Below, one piece after another: positions 48,371-60,961 of a stretch of 64,000 nt of DNA. The stretch's first letter is position 1; each line of letters starts with the position of its first letter. A program made the translations under genes and the position numbers. Origin of the DNA: Acanthornis magna (Eukaryota; Chordata; Aves; Passeriformes; Acanthizidae). Under the pieces are notes generated by a model that saw only the letters and a program-made list of their open reading frames with translations, was not told the origin of the DNA and searched no databases. The stretch spans positions 1,984,001 through 2,048,000 of the forward strand of contig JAWUZG010000001.1 of assembly GCA_036785705.1 (NCBI GenBank), given 5' to 3'.

Positions 48371-49424
48371 TCTGCCCAGAGTGGTTGTCCCACTGTGTCC
48401 ATGACAATACTGTAAATATGATGGAGTGTCTGTCTTTCACTTTGGTAGGGTAGTGTTTGTTGATTAAACTGAATCAACAATTCTCCCTCTGCCACAGAGA
48501 TACTTTAGGAAATCGTTCATCTGTCCTGAAAGAGGAGAGAGCTTATAACTGGGGCCTACTGAGAGTTTTCTTCTTCTTTTTTTTCCCCCTCCCCACATTC
48601 CCATACCCCTTTGATGGTTGGCACAACACAGTTTGAAAACAGGTAAATCAGTGTTAGGTGGTGTGTAATGATATATCAGTTTTAGGGTCACCTGTCAAGA
48701 ATGGACAGTGAAGAAAAGATTTCTTGTCCTACTTGTAGTGTATGTATCACATACATTCATGCAATGTTTTGCATTAATATGAAATCAATGGAGTTAAAAC
48801 AACAAATAAAATTCAATTTAATCCTACATAACAAATTAAATAATTGCACCTGAATTAATATTGTCTTTCTTATAGTATTAGCACTTTTTATGTACATAAG
48901 AAGTCAGTGTAAAAATGGGATTTGAGAACTTGACATTTTGCAGAAAAGCAATGCTCAAGGTTTAAACATTCATATTAGCACAATGTGTTCCTTAAGTCTA
49001 AAAATAACCCTTTTTCCATATAGCTACTAACCCCCTCTTATTTCTTAGAATTTAATTTTCCCCCCTCCTGTTACCACAAAGCCGCCCACCTCTTTCTAAC
49101 TGTACTCCTATCTACAAGTGCTGATGCCAAACACAATTGATTTTCTCACTCCTTCGGTAAGAACATGCATTTTCATTCCCACATAATCTGAATTTGCTAC
49201 GTATACAAATTATTATGAATCATTTATACAGAAATAAAGACAGGCAAATATTGCCACCTTAACCTTTCTTTAAACAAAAGTGAGGAGGAGGGTGTGTATG
49301 ACAAATTTGAATTTTCCCAAAGGCTGAAGAAACCCTCAAAAATACGAAATTAAATTTCCTTTGCTCTTCAGGTTTTCATTATTTCTGTTCAAAACCAAAG
49401 GTAGTTGTGATTGTTATCAATCAC
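48371..49424. other. unique AT-rich sequence
   Basis: No gene or repeat recognised between two CR1 insertions. Confidence 0.6.
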
Positions 49425-49790
49425 TCAGCATGGAGAAGAGAAGGCTCTGAGGAGACCTTGTTGTGACCTCTCGATATCTAAAAGGGGATTATGAGAGAGA
49501 CTTTTGCAGAGGCACAGGAGAAGGGGCAACAGTTTTGAACTGAAAGAAGGTCGATTTAGATCAGATAAATGGAAGAAGTCCTTTGCAATGAGGACTGGAA
49601 GGAACAGGAGCAAAGAGTCTCTGGATGTCCTATCCCTGGAAGTGTTCAAGGCCAGGTTGGACAGGGCTTGGAGCAACATGGGATAGTGGAAGGTGTCCCT
49701 GCCCATGACAGGGAGTTTAGAACTAGTTGATCTTTAATGACCCTTCCAACCCAGACCATTCTATGATTTTGTGATTCTACGATTCTGTGA
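49425..49790 (+). mobile_element. CR1 LINE fragment, 3' part
   Basis: 'cagcatggagaagagaaggc', 'tctgaggagaccttgttgtg', 'aagtgttcaaggccaggttg', 'gacagggcttggagcaacat' and 'agttgatctttaatgaccct', with the tail 'tctatgattttgtgattcta'. A short frame still shows LSLEVFKARLD, the end of the CR1 polyprotein. The upstream part is frameshifted. Confidence 0.94.
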
Positions 49791-51532
49791 TTTAAGATTT
49801 CTCTGGTTCATTTTTTTCATAACTTTTTCAACAACAAAAAGAACAACAATTGAAGAATGACCTTTGGTGTGGGTTTTGTTTATTTGTTTGTTTTTGAATA
49901 AGATTGTACTGTTTCTTTCTTCCTTATTCTTTATTTCTGTATTTCTCTCATATAAAGTCCATTTTTTCCCTCTAGTTCTATGTAAGATGAGTTATATACA
50001 TTCCTTGTATTTTGACACTGGAACTGGATGCAGTTTTTCTAAAAACACCTGATTTCATTGCAGCTGCTTAAAGAGCAACTATTTCTCCAAGAATTTTTAT
50101 TTTTGTGACATAGTTCTAAATTTGAGCTAAAAATGGCCTGTAACAATTGAAAAAGGGAAGCAATTCAATGGACAGTTTGAATTCTCAATAGGAAAGTGTT
50201 GTCTTACAGTGTAAAAACCAAGATTATAAATCCATTTTTGACAAAGAAGTAAGTTTCAATTTTATTCTTCAGTTGTAAGCAGATACAAAATTGTTCTTGC
50301 AGATATTTCATGTAAGTTCACTGCTAAAGTGGTACATTATTTTCAGGTACAAATATTTGCAATTTTACACAGAGGTGAAGAAAAAAATATTACCCATCTG
50401 AGTGAGGATACTTTAATTTGATATTTACAGCATAGGAAACACATTGCAAATTTAGCTTATGTCTTTATTTCCTGTTTAGCTCTTCAACCAAACAGGTATC
50501 CATTGTCGTTACAGGGAGGCCACTGAATTACATGTTCTGAGTCATAACAACACTTTCCACCTTCAAAGCAGTTTGTGAACAATCTGAGTGACAGTCTTGT
50601 GAAGCAAAGCAGCATAATAATTCCAGAGTTAAAATGGCTTAACTGAGGAAAAGAGATTTGAATATTGTCGCACAAGCACAGGCATTTCCAAAGACGTCAA
50701 CCTATCTATTTTGTACCATTTTTCTCAAACAGGGAGGAATCACACTCTGGAGCTGCTTGTCTCGTGACCCAAGTGACTCATTACCAGTGCTGGGATTATG
50801 TTGTCATTAATAAAATCTTCTATAGATGCCAAAAGTTGCTTTAAATAAGGAGTTATGTTAAAACATGGTAAGCATGTTGCTTGTTTCGGAGCAAACCAGT
50901 GCTCAAGAGAAAGGAACAATGTTGAAAGAGGGAGTTTAGCATAGCATAAACACGCACAGAGAATTAATTTGTTCTTTTAGTAGATTTATTCTGTTAGTCT
51001 CAGATGGGGTAGAGAGAAGAAAGCTTCATCCTTTCCTTGGAAAAGTAATAAATGTTAAATTGTCATCAAACTTTCCCTTTCACAAGTGTTCTTGAATGAG
51101 TTCAACTTTCATTCACTGCTCAGCTTTGAAGGTTTGGGATCATGAATGATTCTGAAACTCTCTGGGACAGGCTCAGCAGTGCTGATCTGAACTGAGCAAT
51201 AAGTGCAAAGCGGTGGCCCATGAGCCACCCCCAGACATTACACAGCATGAAAGTGACTCAGACCTTCAGAAATGTCCTCCCTCACCAAAGCAGCGGCTAT
51301 GCAGACCTCAGTTTGCTGTGTACTTCTGTGTGGAAAGTGAAAAGGTCTGGTAACTCTGTTTTTAACTGAAATACTTATTTTCTTATGGTATTCTGAAATC
51401 TGCACACAATTTCTGTGAGTCTAAACCCCATTACAGTGTAATCTATAAAAGCATAAGTTCTTGATCGTGCTCCAATTCATAATCAATGGAGTCACCTAAT
51501 TGGATAGCTGCATTAAAATAAGCAAGAGCAGC
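49791..51532. other. unique intergenic sequence
   Basis: No gene. A phrase at 51463-51505 ('gatcgtgctccaattcataa', then 'tcaatggagtcacc') may be another relic of the sauropsid palindromic repeat. Confidence 0.55.
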
Positions 51533-51720
51533 AAGTCAAGGGAGGTGGCTCTCCCCCTCTACTCCTTTCTTGTGAGACCCCATCGGAAGTGTTGTGTCCA
51601 GCTCTGGCCCCCAAATACAAGAAATCTGACGGCACAAGTCTAGAGGAGAAACACTAAGTTGCTCATGAGGTTGGAGTACCTCTCCCACAAAGACAGGCTG
51701 AGAGATTTTGGGATGTTCAG
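51533..51720 (+). mobile_element. CR1 LINE internal fragment without its 3' end
   Basis: 'gtcaagggaggtggctctcc', 'ccctctactcctttcttgtg', 'agaccccatcggaagtgttg', 'tgtccagctctggcccccaa' and 'ggttggagtacctctcccac' belong to a region upstream of the other 3' copies. The homology stops at 'gggatgttcag' and the 3' UTR and octamer tail are absent. As CR1 normally truncates at the 5' end, a later deletion must have removed the 3' part. Confidence 0.9.
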
Positions 51721-53251
51721 AAATAGAAAATGGAACTGTTTTGTTGCATGCACTTAAAAAAACTCACCTCTGCCCTCACAGGTTCTCTGAAAATTTGCAG
51801 TCCCAATTCTTGTCCCAAATCAATGATAAGAATCTGAATTCAAGCAGAATTTGAACTCAGACCCTTCACTCTGCAAGTCAGCGAGATGCAAGCAGCTGGA
51901 CACCAAAGTCCTTGCTGAGGCTCTATTTTACAAGCTCTTTCATACAGCCATCTCTCTGCTAAAAATATACTATCTACACCCAGGCACAGATGTTTTCATC
52001 ACTGTGAGGGAATGTAAAGCTATTTAGAATAGAATAAAATGTTTTATTTTTTTGCCCATCATTTACCTGGACAACAATGGCCACACTGGAGTAAAAAAGC
52101 ACTTGCAGCTGGCTAGCAAGGGAAAAGGGTTTGACAGGAGAGGACATGTAAGAAAGGGACAAGGTTTGTTCTCAAACTGTTTTATTGTATCTTTGTTTTC
52201 TTACTTGGTTCTACTCTGTAGTTGAAAGTTTAGAACTTTAAAGTTTTGTTGAAGAATTCATTAGATGGGATGTGGCAGCAGTTCCACCTCAGATAAGACT
52301 GGGATGTCCTCACAGGATTGGTTTCTGCCTACAGGGACAGGGCAATAACACAACAATATCTCACCAAGCAAGGGCCACAACTCAGCCTAGGATTTAAATC
52401 TGATCAGAAATATTTTACCTCAAAGGCATATTTCTATTTTCTTTTCCCGATCTTTTCACTCATCCTAAGTCTTCAGCCTCTAGTGTCAGTTTTATGACAC
52501 TTCTATTATTCAGGAGTTACTGAATTTCATATATAATCCAGAATGGATTCTTAGGAGTTTTATCTCTTTTATGATGAATCTTAACTGTTGCTAAAATTTT
52601 GTGGAAAAATATATATTAAAGCCAAAAATTCCTAGGATCAAGGGCATGTGACTTTGAAAACCACCAGGGCTCTGAGAAAGGTTCTGTTGATGTTGTTTCA
52701 TGAAGAAAGTTGTTGCCATTAGTCTAAATCAGACCTACTCCCTTGCAGAGCTGCGAGCTGGGCATCTGAAATTTGTTAACAGCAGCTGTTGCTGGGTTTG
52801 TTGTTTTCATTTTTATTAGAAGTGGAATCTTTAAGTCATAACCTGGGGTTTCTAGCAGTGATTTCCGAAAGTTTTACCTTTGAAAGTGTAGGTGGGTCAG
52901 GTCCAGAGCTGAAATTTGGGAGAGAAACCGTTTCTGCTGGTGTCATGTATAGGTCATTGGGAGTGATGCCTGACCCTGCAGCATCACAAGGACCAATGTT
53001 TGTGCAAAGAGCTGCAGACACATGCTGGGCTTGACTGCAGAAACCAACCTCCAATGCCAGCTGCACTTGTCTCCAAAAGCTGAACTCAAATGACTCATCA
53101 GACATACTAGACGAAATAGAGAATGTTTTGAATCTGTATTGCACTTGCAAAAATTCTTACTAAAAATACAACCTGAGTTACAACCTTGGTTTGCATGCGT
53201 GCAGCATATTTTAGTGTTAGCGCATTCTGCTACAAGAATTCAGCACTAACC
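51721..53251. other. unique intergenic sequence
   Basis: No gene supported. Overlapping 81- and 104-codon frames near 52789-53150 on opposite strands are unrecognised. Confidence 0.55.
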
Positions 53252-53305
53252 AAAGAATCACAGAATGTTAAGGGGTTGGAATGGACCTGGGAGATCAGCT
53301 AGTTC
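53252..53305 (-). mobile_element. short CR1 3' tail, minus arm of inverted pair
   Basis: 'aagaatcacagaatgttaag', 'gggttggaatggacctggga' and 'gatcagctagttc' form the reverse complement of a CR1 3' terminus. It abuts the plus-strand tail that follows. Confidence 0.82.
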
Positions 53306-53396
53306 TGCTCAGGGCTGGGAGCTGGACTTTGATGAACTTTGTGGATCCCTTCCAACTCAGGATATTCTATGATTCTATGATTCTATGATTCTATGA
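53306..53396 (+). mobile_element. short CR1 3' tail, plus arm of inverted pair
   Basis: 'tgggagctggactttgatga', 'actttgtggatcccttccaa' and 'ctcaggatattctatgattc' lead into four well-preserved ATTCTATG octamers. This is the cleanest octamer tail in the window. Confidence 0.93.
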
Positions 53397-56300
53397 TATT
53401 GCGAATTCTGCATTTTGGTGGTCACCCAACAGACAAAGCACTGGATATTTGTCTCCTACCCTGTGAAGAGAGCCCCCTCACCTCTGCGATAGCCCCAAGT
53501 GCAAGAGCAGATTATTCACAATGTTTTGTCACATTGGCACTTTTTTCTTTTTCAACCTTCTGAAAAAATTTGATTAGGTTTTAGCTTAGAATTCTTTGCT
53601 TACTTATTTTATATTGCAATTCAACTTTTCAGCTTGTTTCGCTTTACACATAAACATCTTTTTAGTAATAAGGAAGGCATCTAAAGAGGTTTGGCTGAAG
53701 ATTTATATTAAAAAAATTTGGAATGATGAAAAAAAGATATGAAAATATCACTGGTTGTAAAAACCAAGCAGAAAATAGACAAATAATCTTTCCAAAATTT
53801 TATAGATTAGAAACTCATAACAATGAATTATATCTCAGAACCCCCTTTTATTTCCCAATAATTTCCTATAAAAAGATATAAGGTCATGGAAAGAACTGCA
53901 ACAGAGTTCCATGCCTTTGTCTCATAGAGACCTTGGAAGGACCTTCAATTTGCAGATGTAGGAGTTGGAGGAAGGATATTTTACTCTTATATAAGCACTT
54001 CGAATCTCTTACATAAAGACTGCTGTTATTTCTTGACAATCCTAAAGTAAAATAGTCCCTCTTTTACTGTAGAAACACATTCTTTCTAGCACCAATCCCC
54101 CAGACCATGTAAATAAAGTATTTTTTTTTTTTTTGTGGGGGGAGCTTTTTTTAGAGTTTGGAAAAGATCAGGTCAAAATATGCACAGATACGTTCCCAAC
54201 TTGAAACTATTGTATATTACACAGCTCTGTCTCTGGGTGATTTCTCTTCAGTTTTCTCTCTGCATATGATGCTCAGACACCGATTTTTAGAAGAAGGTGA
54301 ATAATACACATTGACAAAGTGAATTTTGTATTTTTCATTTGAATAGCAGGAAATTTCATGCAGTACTTGATATGAAATAAAGGAATAAGTTGTTCCAGCA
54401 CAGCATCATTACCCTGATCAATATTTGTTTAGACTGAGGATTTCAGGTTTGAGTTCTAAGCAACACTTTTAGCCATTGTCATTTTAAGAGCTGAAAAACA
54501 ACTCTTTACATGCCATATCTATCCCTTCAGAGGTGCATTAAATTATTATTTATTTGTTTATGACATTAAAAGACTACCAACAAAACCAGGTAATGGATAA
54601 AGCTTTTATTTCATCAGGAAAAATACCAAGGAGTTGCTTCTCCTGAATGATTTGAAACTGTAAATCTGTAAAACAAAGGTTATTATCAAGTTACATAGTA
54701 ATGATTGTGTTATTTCTTAAAAAATTGCAATATCTGAATTTCAGAGATATTCAGGCCCTAAATCATGCTTATTGATTATTAGTCTTATAATCACAAGATT
54801 AATAATGATGAATATTTGCTTCTTCAAGACACTGTGGTATCATAACATTTGTCACGTAGGAGATCATCATAAAGGGGTTGATTAAAGACCAAATCATATC
54901 TGATACTTTTAAAACTGAACAAATCCCCAGACTAATCAAGCAAAAAAGCCCTGGAACTTTAGCCATGTATTTAATATCATCAGTAAAAATAAAACAGTGT
55001 TATAAAGTGGCATCTTTATAAAATACATACATTAGAATATAATAAAGAAAGAATATATTTACAATGTCACCATGAGATTTTCAGGTATTTTTCAAGCATC
55101 CCTTCCTGTGTGCTGCTCAGGGGAACCAAGCTGAAGGGATTTCATAATCAGAGGTGTGTTAATTTATCTTTGGTTTCTCTCACTGTTACCTCTGCATAGC
55201 AAGGAGAAGCCGAGCTGCCCACTATGGTAGCTTTGGCATCTGTACCTCTACAGATGTTTGTGGTTGCATGAGAAGGTAGAGTTTAGGAAGTCTGAAACCT
55301 TTTTTACTTTTCATCATTCCTATAAATGCACCTTTTCAGAGGAAAGAGAGTGAATTTGAGCTGATATAATGAACTTAATGTGTGTTAGCAGTTGGGGCTG
55401 GAACCTGAGACATGCAAGAGCAGAAGAGCAAGTTTTTACTTCTGCAGGTAACACTGAAGGTTTGGCCCTGGAAGATGCTGACTTATCTGGGAGTGACCCA
55501 GCAAAGCCCTTACATATGTGTTTAAGTCACTTTAGTGTCAGAACTTGCCTGCTCAACACCTTGCATGTTTAAATCCTAAATCCTGGACCTAGAAACCCCA
55601 AAACACTTAAGTTGACCATTTTTCAGAGAAAACCAAACAACACACTCTCCAGCGAGTCATTTCACTGTCCAATTCACATGAATGATGGACATCAGGGCTT
55701 TTCATCCCCACAGCAAATTATATAGTTCTGTGATTTCTGCAGTCATGTTAATACATTTCAGGCACATGCACTGAGACATTTTCACCTTATGGATTACAGA
55801 ACAGTTGATCTGTCCTTTGCAAGGAACTTTAGAAAGAGCACTGAAGAGCTGTCATTATTCACATGATACTTCTTGTGCACACAGAAGCCATATTCATTTA
55901 CCAAGAACAAAACCCTGACAGCTCCCAGTGTATATTGGAATTGGGTGGGTTTTATTTGTTGGTTTTATTCTCTGTTTCTATGGAGTTTCCGTAACAGGCC
56001 AAACTAACTGCGGTGAGAGTGATGGACATGGACATTCCATTAAGTTCTTTTTTCTGAGTTTGTCTCTGGTCTGAAACCTGGTGGCTTCTTTCCAGAAGGA
56101 AGGAACCAGACTCAGGTGTGTTCCCTCAAGCTATGGAAAAGTGAGACCATCATTTAAGAGGCCTTTGCGTGGCATCTAAATAAATTACATATATGGTTGT
56201 ATCAACATTTTACGCTATTGTGAGTCAAATCACTTTAATGTAAGATTAGCTCCTGATTCTTAGTATACTAAACCTTTAATAGACTTACAATTTTGAAATT

Positions 56301-58858
56301 GAAAAGATCAAAGCAATCATAAGCAGTGTGTATAATACATAGTTTGGAAAGACTGGAATCTTTCTAGTATATACTTTTCTTTATTTGTTAATCTGCAGGG
56401 AAGGAGAAACATTCTGTAATAACAGAGGGAAACAGGATTTAGCTACACAATATGACATTCATAAGTCAGTTCCAGACTATTCCCTCCCCTTTCTTCTCAG
56501 ACACTCATAACTTTCTCAAAATAAATTTGAGGGGTGGAACTATCCATGCTTGGATTCAACTGAAAGGTAAATGTTTAGTATTTTATATTATTTTTTTAAT
56601 GTTAAGATGATTGAGTGTGAATTAGTCAAGAGTGAACCTAACACATTTTTTCTTGTATGTTTCAATTAAAAATGTAATTAGGACAAATAAAAAATGATTA
56701 ACAATCAAACCTTGAAACACAGACCTGTGAACACGCCTTCGTGCATTTATATTAGAGAGCAGTGCTATTTGTTTTGAAGGCTTCATGTGGCTGCAGTTTT
56801 ATGCAGAAAGTTGAGGAGGTGCTCAGCTGTTTTAAAACTGAGGACCATTGTTTGCTTTTCATATAGTAACCTAATTATCAAACAAAATGTGTAGGAAAAT
56901 GATGAAGGAATGTGAAAAACATAGCTATATTTCCTAGGCACTTTTGTTAAAATATATGCAAAGGAAATTTTATTTCCTTTTTTTTTTAAATTTCCCAGTG
57001 CTTCTTTTATTAACTTAATCTCAGTTTAATCTATATCTTTCCAAATTTAGGCAGCTGGAAGACTGAAACCCTTGAAACAATTTTCCTCCAGTCTCAATGA
57101 GACCTACAAAAGAAATCAAGTTCAAAGGAAACCAGACAACTACGTCTAAAGTCATATATGCTTGTACTCAGCACTTGCATCCAATTTAGGAGAAACACAA
57201 CTGCTTCCTAAACATTTCAGTATATCCCATAGTTTGAGGTAGTTTAAGATGACAGCAGTTTGAATAGGAACCATGACAGGGATTTCTAAAAGGTGTTGCT
57301 GTTCATATTATTTTTGTTGCTGTATTAACTGACAAAATGAGTGGTAAAAGGGAAATTGAATTTTGGGACAGAGTTAATTTTGAACTTTTAATCTGAAGTG
57401 CTACAATTTCCATCTTCTCAGTGCTAGATATTTCAACATTTTCTTCAGGATACAGAATTAAAAAGATTTTTTTTTCCATCTAGCAAATCAGTATGAAACT
57501 ACTGCATTCTATGATTTTGTGCAAAACCAGGAGAGGGATATATCTACTTTGCACTGGATGCAGATATGCTGATCAAAATTCTTATCATCAGCACAACTTC
57601 CCAAAGCTGTAGGTCTGATAGCTGCAGCTCATTACAGTGCATTCTTCTGGTGTTTGATAAACACGAAAGAAATCCTTGTGTTTACCTTAAAACATGTCCA
57701 TGTTTATGATTTTCAGAGCATCAGATTTCAGTCTTAAGTCCCATGTTTGAACACCACAACTTATATTCAGATTGCTTTACCCATTTTAATCAGTTTCAAC
57801 CAGTGAATTAACATTCTGGCAGAGTCCAAAACTTTATCCCAGTTTGTTTTTTTGGTGGCTTTTTTTTTGTTTTCTTTTTTTAAAAAAAACATACTTTAAC
57901 AAGTGAATTTCAGGATCTAGCCTACAAATTCTGATTGATTTGGCACAATGACAGATTCTGATTACTTTTTTTTCCCCCTCCATGTCACAGAATCTGTCTT
58001 TCATGACTTGTCAAGCAGTCTCTGATTAATTTGGCCTGGTGGTTCATGGGGCAGAATCCAGCCTATTTCTTTTGCGTTTCCCAGGATGTTTTTGACAATT
58101 CACTGTGCACACTCCAGTACCCTGGCACTGCTCACTGGCAGAGCCCAGTGTGTTGCTCCTCATCCATGGCTGGGGACTTGTGCTCAGCTTGATTCTGCTG
58201 TGAACGTTTCTTACCGATATGTAACCCCCCTCCTTGTTAAGATCTCTGCAAAATATTTTCCTATTAACCATTTTGATGTTGACTTGTTTGCCTAACAGAG
58301 GATGAACCCTGGAAGTGAAAAGGCAACTCAGTAGATTATCAGTATTTAGCACAAGGCAGCCCCATACTGCTGCACTTGTGGTGACCAATGATGAAGGGAG
58401 TGATTTTGACAGGAAAACTAACATTGAAATGACATGGTCATGTGACTGTGAGCATGACTTCAAAGAACAAAGAGTTTAGAGAAATGGAAAAGACCTATTT
58501 TATCTGTTTATCTAGCCTTGTTCCCCCAAATGCATTGCAGTCATAAGGCAGGAAAAGTAGAAGATGGCAAACTTGATTGTGCCCTAGATTTCAGTCAACC
58601 ATGGACAGCTGGAATTTGCCAAATCTTCTCTATTCATCAGCATCTGTACATGCAATGCAAAGAGAATTGTCCTTTTTCCCCCCACCTGAATTTGGGGACA
58701 ATTCCTACATCTCTGAATTGGTCAGTGAAGTTGTCGTGTCTGGTATGGGTCAGTAGAATCTATCAGATTCTTTAACTGCTTATCTAATCAGCAACGGGGA
58801 AGTATTTTAGAGCCTTTCAAAATGAAAGAATGTTTAAAATGAGGTCTTGGCATATAAG
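53397..58858. other. unique AT-rich intergenic sequence
   Basis: About 5.5 kb, the longest stretch of the window with no repeat I recognise apart from T/A runs (54120-54134, 57866-57890). No gene is supported. There is a 24-base hairpin stem at 54775-54806 (see findings). A 139-codon minus-strand frame at 58044-58463 is unrecognised. Confidence 0.55.
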
Positions 58859-59207
58859 TTATTAACCCAGCTTGGGTGCATGTCCCACCCTGGCAGCTTC
58901 TCTTCAGCACACATGTCCTTTTCCTCTGGGCTGCTTTCAATCCATTTTCTACCCAGCCTGTATTTGCGCTTGGGATAGCCCTGACCCAGGTTTGGGACAT
59001 TGTGCTTGACTTGTTTGAACTTCATGAGCTTTGCATGGTCCCACCTCCCAAGCCTGTCCAGGGCCCTTTGGATGACATCCCTTCCCTCCAGCATGTCAGC
59101 CACACCAAACAGTTTGGTGTCATCAACAAGTTGTTGAGGGTGCATTCCATCCCACTGTCCGTGTTGCCAAAAAAGATGTTAAACAGCAGCCAGACAAGGT
59201 GGATCCC
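58859..59207 (-). pseudogene. CR1 LINE reverse-transcriptase fragment, decayed
   Basis: Minus-strand CR1 covering the late reverse-transcriptase region. Plus-strand landmarks are 'gggctgctttcaatccattt', 'tacccagcctgtatttgcgc', 'tgtttgaacttcatgagctt', 'aagcctgtccagggcccttt' and 'aagatgttaaacagc'. Translated, it keeps the DDTKL of the catalytic FADD box (here LVDDTKLFG), then LEGRD, RALDRLGRW, LMKF and WIESSPEEKD, but a frameshift separates the box from the upstream part. Both CR1 ends are missing. The upstream edge, in CR1 sense, passes straight into the minisatellite. Confidence 0.93.
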
Positions 59208-59452
59208 TGAGGAACACCACTGAAGAACACTCCTGAGGAACACTACTGAGGAGCACCACTGAGGAACACTCCTGAGAACACCACTGAGGAACACTCTTGA
59301 GGAACACCACTGAGGAGCACCACTGAGGAACACTCCTGAGAACACCACTGAGGAACACTCTTGAGGAACACCACTGAAGAACACTCCTGAGGAACACCAC
59401 TGAGGAACACCCCTGAGGAACACTCCTGAGGAACACCAGTGAGGAACACCAG
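59208..59452. repeat. 13-bp minisatellite, 19 units, grown from CR1
   Basis: Nineteen head-to-tail copies of TGAGGAACACCAC and variants fill 245 bases; two units lack one base. The first unit is at the position where the CR1 consensus itself reads 'ccctgaggaacaccact', so CR1 sequence supplied the seed. Units 4-8 (59247-59310) and 9-13 (59311-59374) are identical 64-bp blocks, a higher-order duplication. Minus-strand frames of 68-133 codons across it (repeats such as SSVVFL and VPQWCS) are artefacts. Confidence 0.95.
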
Positions 59453-60377
59453 ACAGTCAGATTTCAGGCAATCACCGTCAATAATAGAGGAGGTATTTGA
59501 AGGCCCTATTCAAATCTTCACTGACCTAGATCACTCCCACCACAGCATTTTCCTGGGAAAGCAAAAGGATTGATATTAGAACACGTATTTTGTTTTTTGT
59601 CTTCAGCTCAGGCTATTTTATAAGTTTCCTGTACTTTGTGCCATCTCAAGAAAACTTGGCCAAGAGTACTACAAGTGTGTTGCAGATCTTGGCTGGTGTC
59701 AGCCAGCATAATCTGATATGAAAAGGCTATTTTAAATACAGCCAAGCAAATGGCAAAACCCATGAACTCATCCCACTGCCCAAAATGGAACAGAAGATGA
59801 GTGAACCTTTGAAGTGAAAGGTGAGCAAGCCTACTGTACTGCTGTATGATCTTTAACCCATTTCCCTTTCCTGTCATGAAAGAGCTCTCTGGAGTGCATC
59901 TGCTTCACTTGCCTGGTCTTTGCTCAACTCACGACAACTATTTCTCTGCTTTGCCCTTCCAAAACAAACATATTTTCTTTTTAAGAAAGGGAAGGAACGG
60001 CAAAATTAATTTCCCTTCCTGAATTTTATGTCCAGGGGGTGATCTGCAGCAATTGCCTCTTGGGCATGGGTTTATTCCATATGGCTGATGTCACCCCGCA
60101 GGGTGAGTCAGGCTTCCTATCCTGCATCTCTGTAGGAACTTATCTGTCCCCACTGACTACAGGGGAGCCGTCAGTAATCAGGATCCTGATCAAGGTGACT
60201 CAGTGACTGGGAAACCCAGGGGGCTGAATCATAACCTGAGGGCTATTGAGTAGATTATGAACACATTGATGCTTTTTAGGATTCAGCCTTGTATTTTCTC
60301 TCAACCAAGCTGAACCAGGGCTGAATGCAGTGTTCATTTTTCTGAGATCCAGGCACATAACTCATGTCCCCAGACAC
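59453..60377. other. unique intergenic sequence
   Basis: CR1 sequence does not obviously resume after the minisatellite. No gene or other repeat is recognised. An 89-codon minus-strand frame at 59608-59877 is unrecognised. Confidence 0.55.
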
Positions 60378-60385
60378 AAGAAAAG

Positions 60386-60420
<35 letters not shown>

Positions 60421-60930
60421 AAAAAAATTAAAAAAGGGGAAAAAAAGGAAAAAAAAAGAAAGAAAAAGAAAAAGAAAAGGAAAAGGAAAAGGAAAAGGAA
60501 AAGGAAAAGAAAAAGAAAAAGAAAAAGAAAAAGAAAAAGAAAAAGAAAAAGAAAAAGAAAAAGAAAAGGAAAAGAAAAGGAAAAGGAAAAGAAAAAGGAA
60601 AAGGAAAAGGAAAAGGAAAAGGAAAAGAAAAAGGAAAAGGAAAAGGAAAAGGAAAAGGAAAAGGAAAAGGAAAAGGAAAAGGAAAAGGAAAAGGAAAAGG
60701 AAAAGGAAAAGGAAAAAGAAAAGGAAAGGGGAAGGGGAAGGGGAAGGGGAAGGGAAAAGGAGAAGGAAAAGGAAAGGGAAAGAAAAGAAAAGAAAAGAAA
60801 AGAAAAGAAAAGAAAAGAAAAGAAAAGAAAAGAAAAGAAAAGAAAAGAAAAGAAAAGAAAAGAAAAAAAGAAAAGAAAAGAAAAGAAAAGAAAAGAAAAG
60901 AAAAGAAAAGAAAAGAAAAGAAAAGAAAAG

Positions 60931-60961
<31 letters not shown>

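Noticed and set aside
59022..59449. Minus-strand frames of 68, 85 and 133 codons with repeating SSVVFL/VPQWCS blocks
   Set aside because: They are produced by the 13-bp minisatellite, which is open in all three frames, plus frameshifted CR1 sequence.
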